Part shown: positions 5,466 through 6,527 of the stretch, in pieces | How positions within the stretch are numbered: position 1 is the first letter of the stretch | Layout: the number at the start of each line of letters is the position of its first letter | Assembly (NCBI GenBank): GCA_005877675.1 | Contig: VBNZ01000127.1 | Span: 7,965-14,491 of the forward strand | Source of the DNA: Gammaproteobacteria bacterium | GTDB lineage: Bacteria > Pseudomonadota > Gammaproteobacteria > Xanthomonadales > Rhodanobacteraceae | Direction: 5' to 3' | DNA length: 6,527 nucleotides | Notes under the pieces: generated by a model | What the model saw: the letters and a program-made list of their open reading frames with translations, nothing else | Told to the model about the DNA's origin: nothing | Database searches by the model: none | Translations under genes and position numbers: made by a program

Positions 5466-6527
5466 CCGCCACGGCGATGAATCCGGCTGTCGGCTGTTGC
5501 GCATCGTGACGCAGGTCCACATGTTCAAACGCGACTTCGCCGAACCCGGCTTCGCGGCACAGGCGTTCGATCGCACTCAGTGCGTGCGCGTAGCGCCGGC
5601 TCGGCCGCAGCACCAGAGCGCCTTCGCTTTCCGCGGCGGTTTCGCAGGAGAACATCAGCGTGCCGCCGCGGCGCAGTGCGCGAAAGGCAGCGGGAATGAC
5701 TTGGCTCAAGTCGCCGACATAGATGAAGACGTCGTTCGCGGTGATGACATCGAACGACTCGGGCGCGGCTTGCGCGAGTTCTTCGCGCAAGTCGGTGCAG
5801 CGTAACTCCCGATAGACGCCGTGCTGCGAGGCCTGCTCGAGCATCTTCTGCGACAGATCGATGCCAATCAGCGAACCGCTGAAGTGCGCAACACCGAGAT
5901 ACACGCCGAGCAGTCCCGTGCCACAACCGATATCGAGTACATCCGCTGCCTGCTTACGCGTGCTGATCAGCTGCGCCACGCGCTGTGGTACGTGGTACTT
6001 CAGGCCGCCGACGAGGTGCTTGTCGAAGCGCTGCGCGTAATCATCGAACAGGCTGCGCACCATATCGTCCGGCTGGCGTGGCGGCGTTTCTCCGCGCGCC
6101 AGCGCCAGATGGAATTCGAGGTTGGGATCGCTACCGGCGATTTCGCGAACCCGTTGGAGCAGCGGCAGCGCCTCCGCATTGCGCTGCAGGGTGATCACAC
6201 AGCTCGCGAGTCCGCGCAGGGCGCCGACATCGTCCGGCTCGTGCTCAAGCAGTACACGCCAATGCGTTTCGGCCTCCGTGCACAGCTGCTGCTGTGTCAG
6301 CGTCAGCGCCAGTGCTCGGCGAATCGACGGATCCTCGGGACGCAGTGCCAATGCGGCGCGCAGATGCGCGGTTGCGGTTGTCGGATCGCGGGCGTTATTT
6401 GCCACGGCGACGGCTACCTCGAGCGCGGCGAGATTGTCCGGCGCAAGCGCCACAGCTTGCGCCACCGCGGCTTGTGCGTCCTCGTGTCGATGCAGACGCG
6501 ACAGGGTTTTGGCCAGTTCCAGGTGTG
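5455..6527 (-). CDS. TPR-repeat predicted SAM-dependent methyltransferase (COG4976-like), N-terminus beyond the right edge
   Basis: The reading frame is open to the right edge, so the true start lies outside; the GTG at 6465 is only an internal codon. About 357 residues are visible. The first part (6527 to about 6130) is about four tetratricopeptide repeats, recognisable by ALxLxPxD-type ends such as AVALAPDN, ALALRPED and LLEHEPDD. A linker with SLFDDYAQRFDKHL follows, a hallmark of the COG4976 group of TPR-containing predicted methyltransferases. Then comes a class I methyltransferase fold: motif I VLDIGCGTGL at 5940-5911, GIDLSQKML for motif II, and FDVITANDVFIYVGDL for motif IV. It should transfer a methyl group from S-adenosylmethionine, with the TPRs probably holding a protein partner; the substrate is unknown. 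It is cytoplasmic with no signal visible. It precedes the two-component genes by 45 bases on the same strand and may share their transcript. Confidence 0.9.
   Translation of the reverse strand, partial: HLELAKTLSRLHRHEDAQAAVAQAVALAPDNLAALEVAVAVANNARDPTTATAHLRAALALRPEDPSIRRALALTLTQQQLCTEAETHWRVLLEHEPDDVGALRGLASCVITLQRNAEALPLLQRVREIAGSDPNLEFHLALARGETPPRQPDDMVRSLFDDYAQRFDKHLVGGLKYHVPQRVAQLISTRKQAADVLDIGCGTGLLGVYLGVAHFSGSLIGIDLSQKMLEQASQHGVYRELRCTDLREELAQAAPESFDVITANDVFIYVGDLSQVIPAAFRALRRGGTLMFSCETAAESEGALVLRPSRRYAHALSAIERLCREAGFGEVAFEHVDLRHDAQQPTAGFIAVAEKP

Noticed and set aside
6463..6465. GTG as the start codon of the methyltransferase.
   Set aside because: The frame stays open upstream to the edge and continues a good TPR sequence (HLELAKTLSRLHRHEDAQAA), so the GTG is internal and the gene is cut by the window.

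Overview
The window is a GC-rich, tightly packed piece of bacterial chromosome with strong G/C preference at third codon positions. The GlcD, GlcE, OmpR-type regulator and TPR-methyltransferase sequences read like those of Beta- or Gammaproteobacteria (Burkholderiales or Xanthomonadales type). That placement is from protein resemblance only. There are no RNA genes, insertion sequences, CRISPR arrays or prophage genes that I can see.

Left half (1-3311): a divergent pair for uptake and oxidation of 2-hydroxy acids. On the minus strand, glcD (glycolate oxidase, FAD subunit) is followed 5 bases later by the first 51 codons of glcE, which runs off the left edge; glcF would be expected beyond it. 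A 116-base intergenic region separates glcD from a plus-strand permease of the LctP family (LldP/GlcA type). The likely logic is that the permease imports glycolate or lactate with protons, and the membrane-associated GlcDEF complex oxidises glycolate to glyoxylate. The GlcD here appears to lack about 20 residues that relatives have right after the conserved GSEG motif, an in-frame gap at the end of its FAD-binding domain.

Middle (3312-3460): a short convergent intergenic region with one good hairpin.

Right half (3461-6527): three minus-strand genes. Read in the direction of transcription they are a TPR-containing predicted methyltransferase (COG4976-like, N-terminus beyond the right edge), an OmpR/PhoB-type response regulator, and a membrane-bound sensor histidine kinase. 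The gaps are 45 and 2 bases, so they may be one transcript. The response regulator looks fully intact. The kinase has a normal HAMP and phospho-acceptor histidine, but its ATP-binding domain has lost the N-box asparagine and the G1-box aspartate.

I found no clearly new multi-gene system. The two observations most worth following are the gap in GlcD and the degenerate catalytic domain of the sensor kinase.
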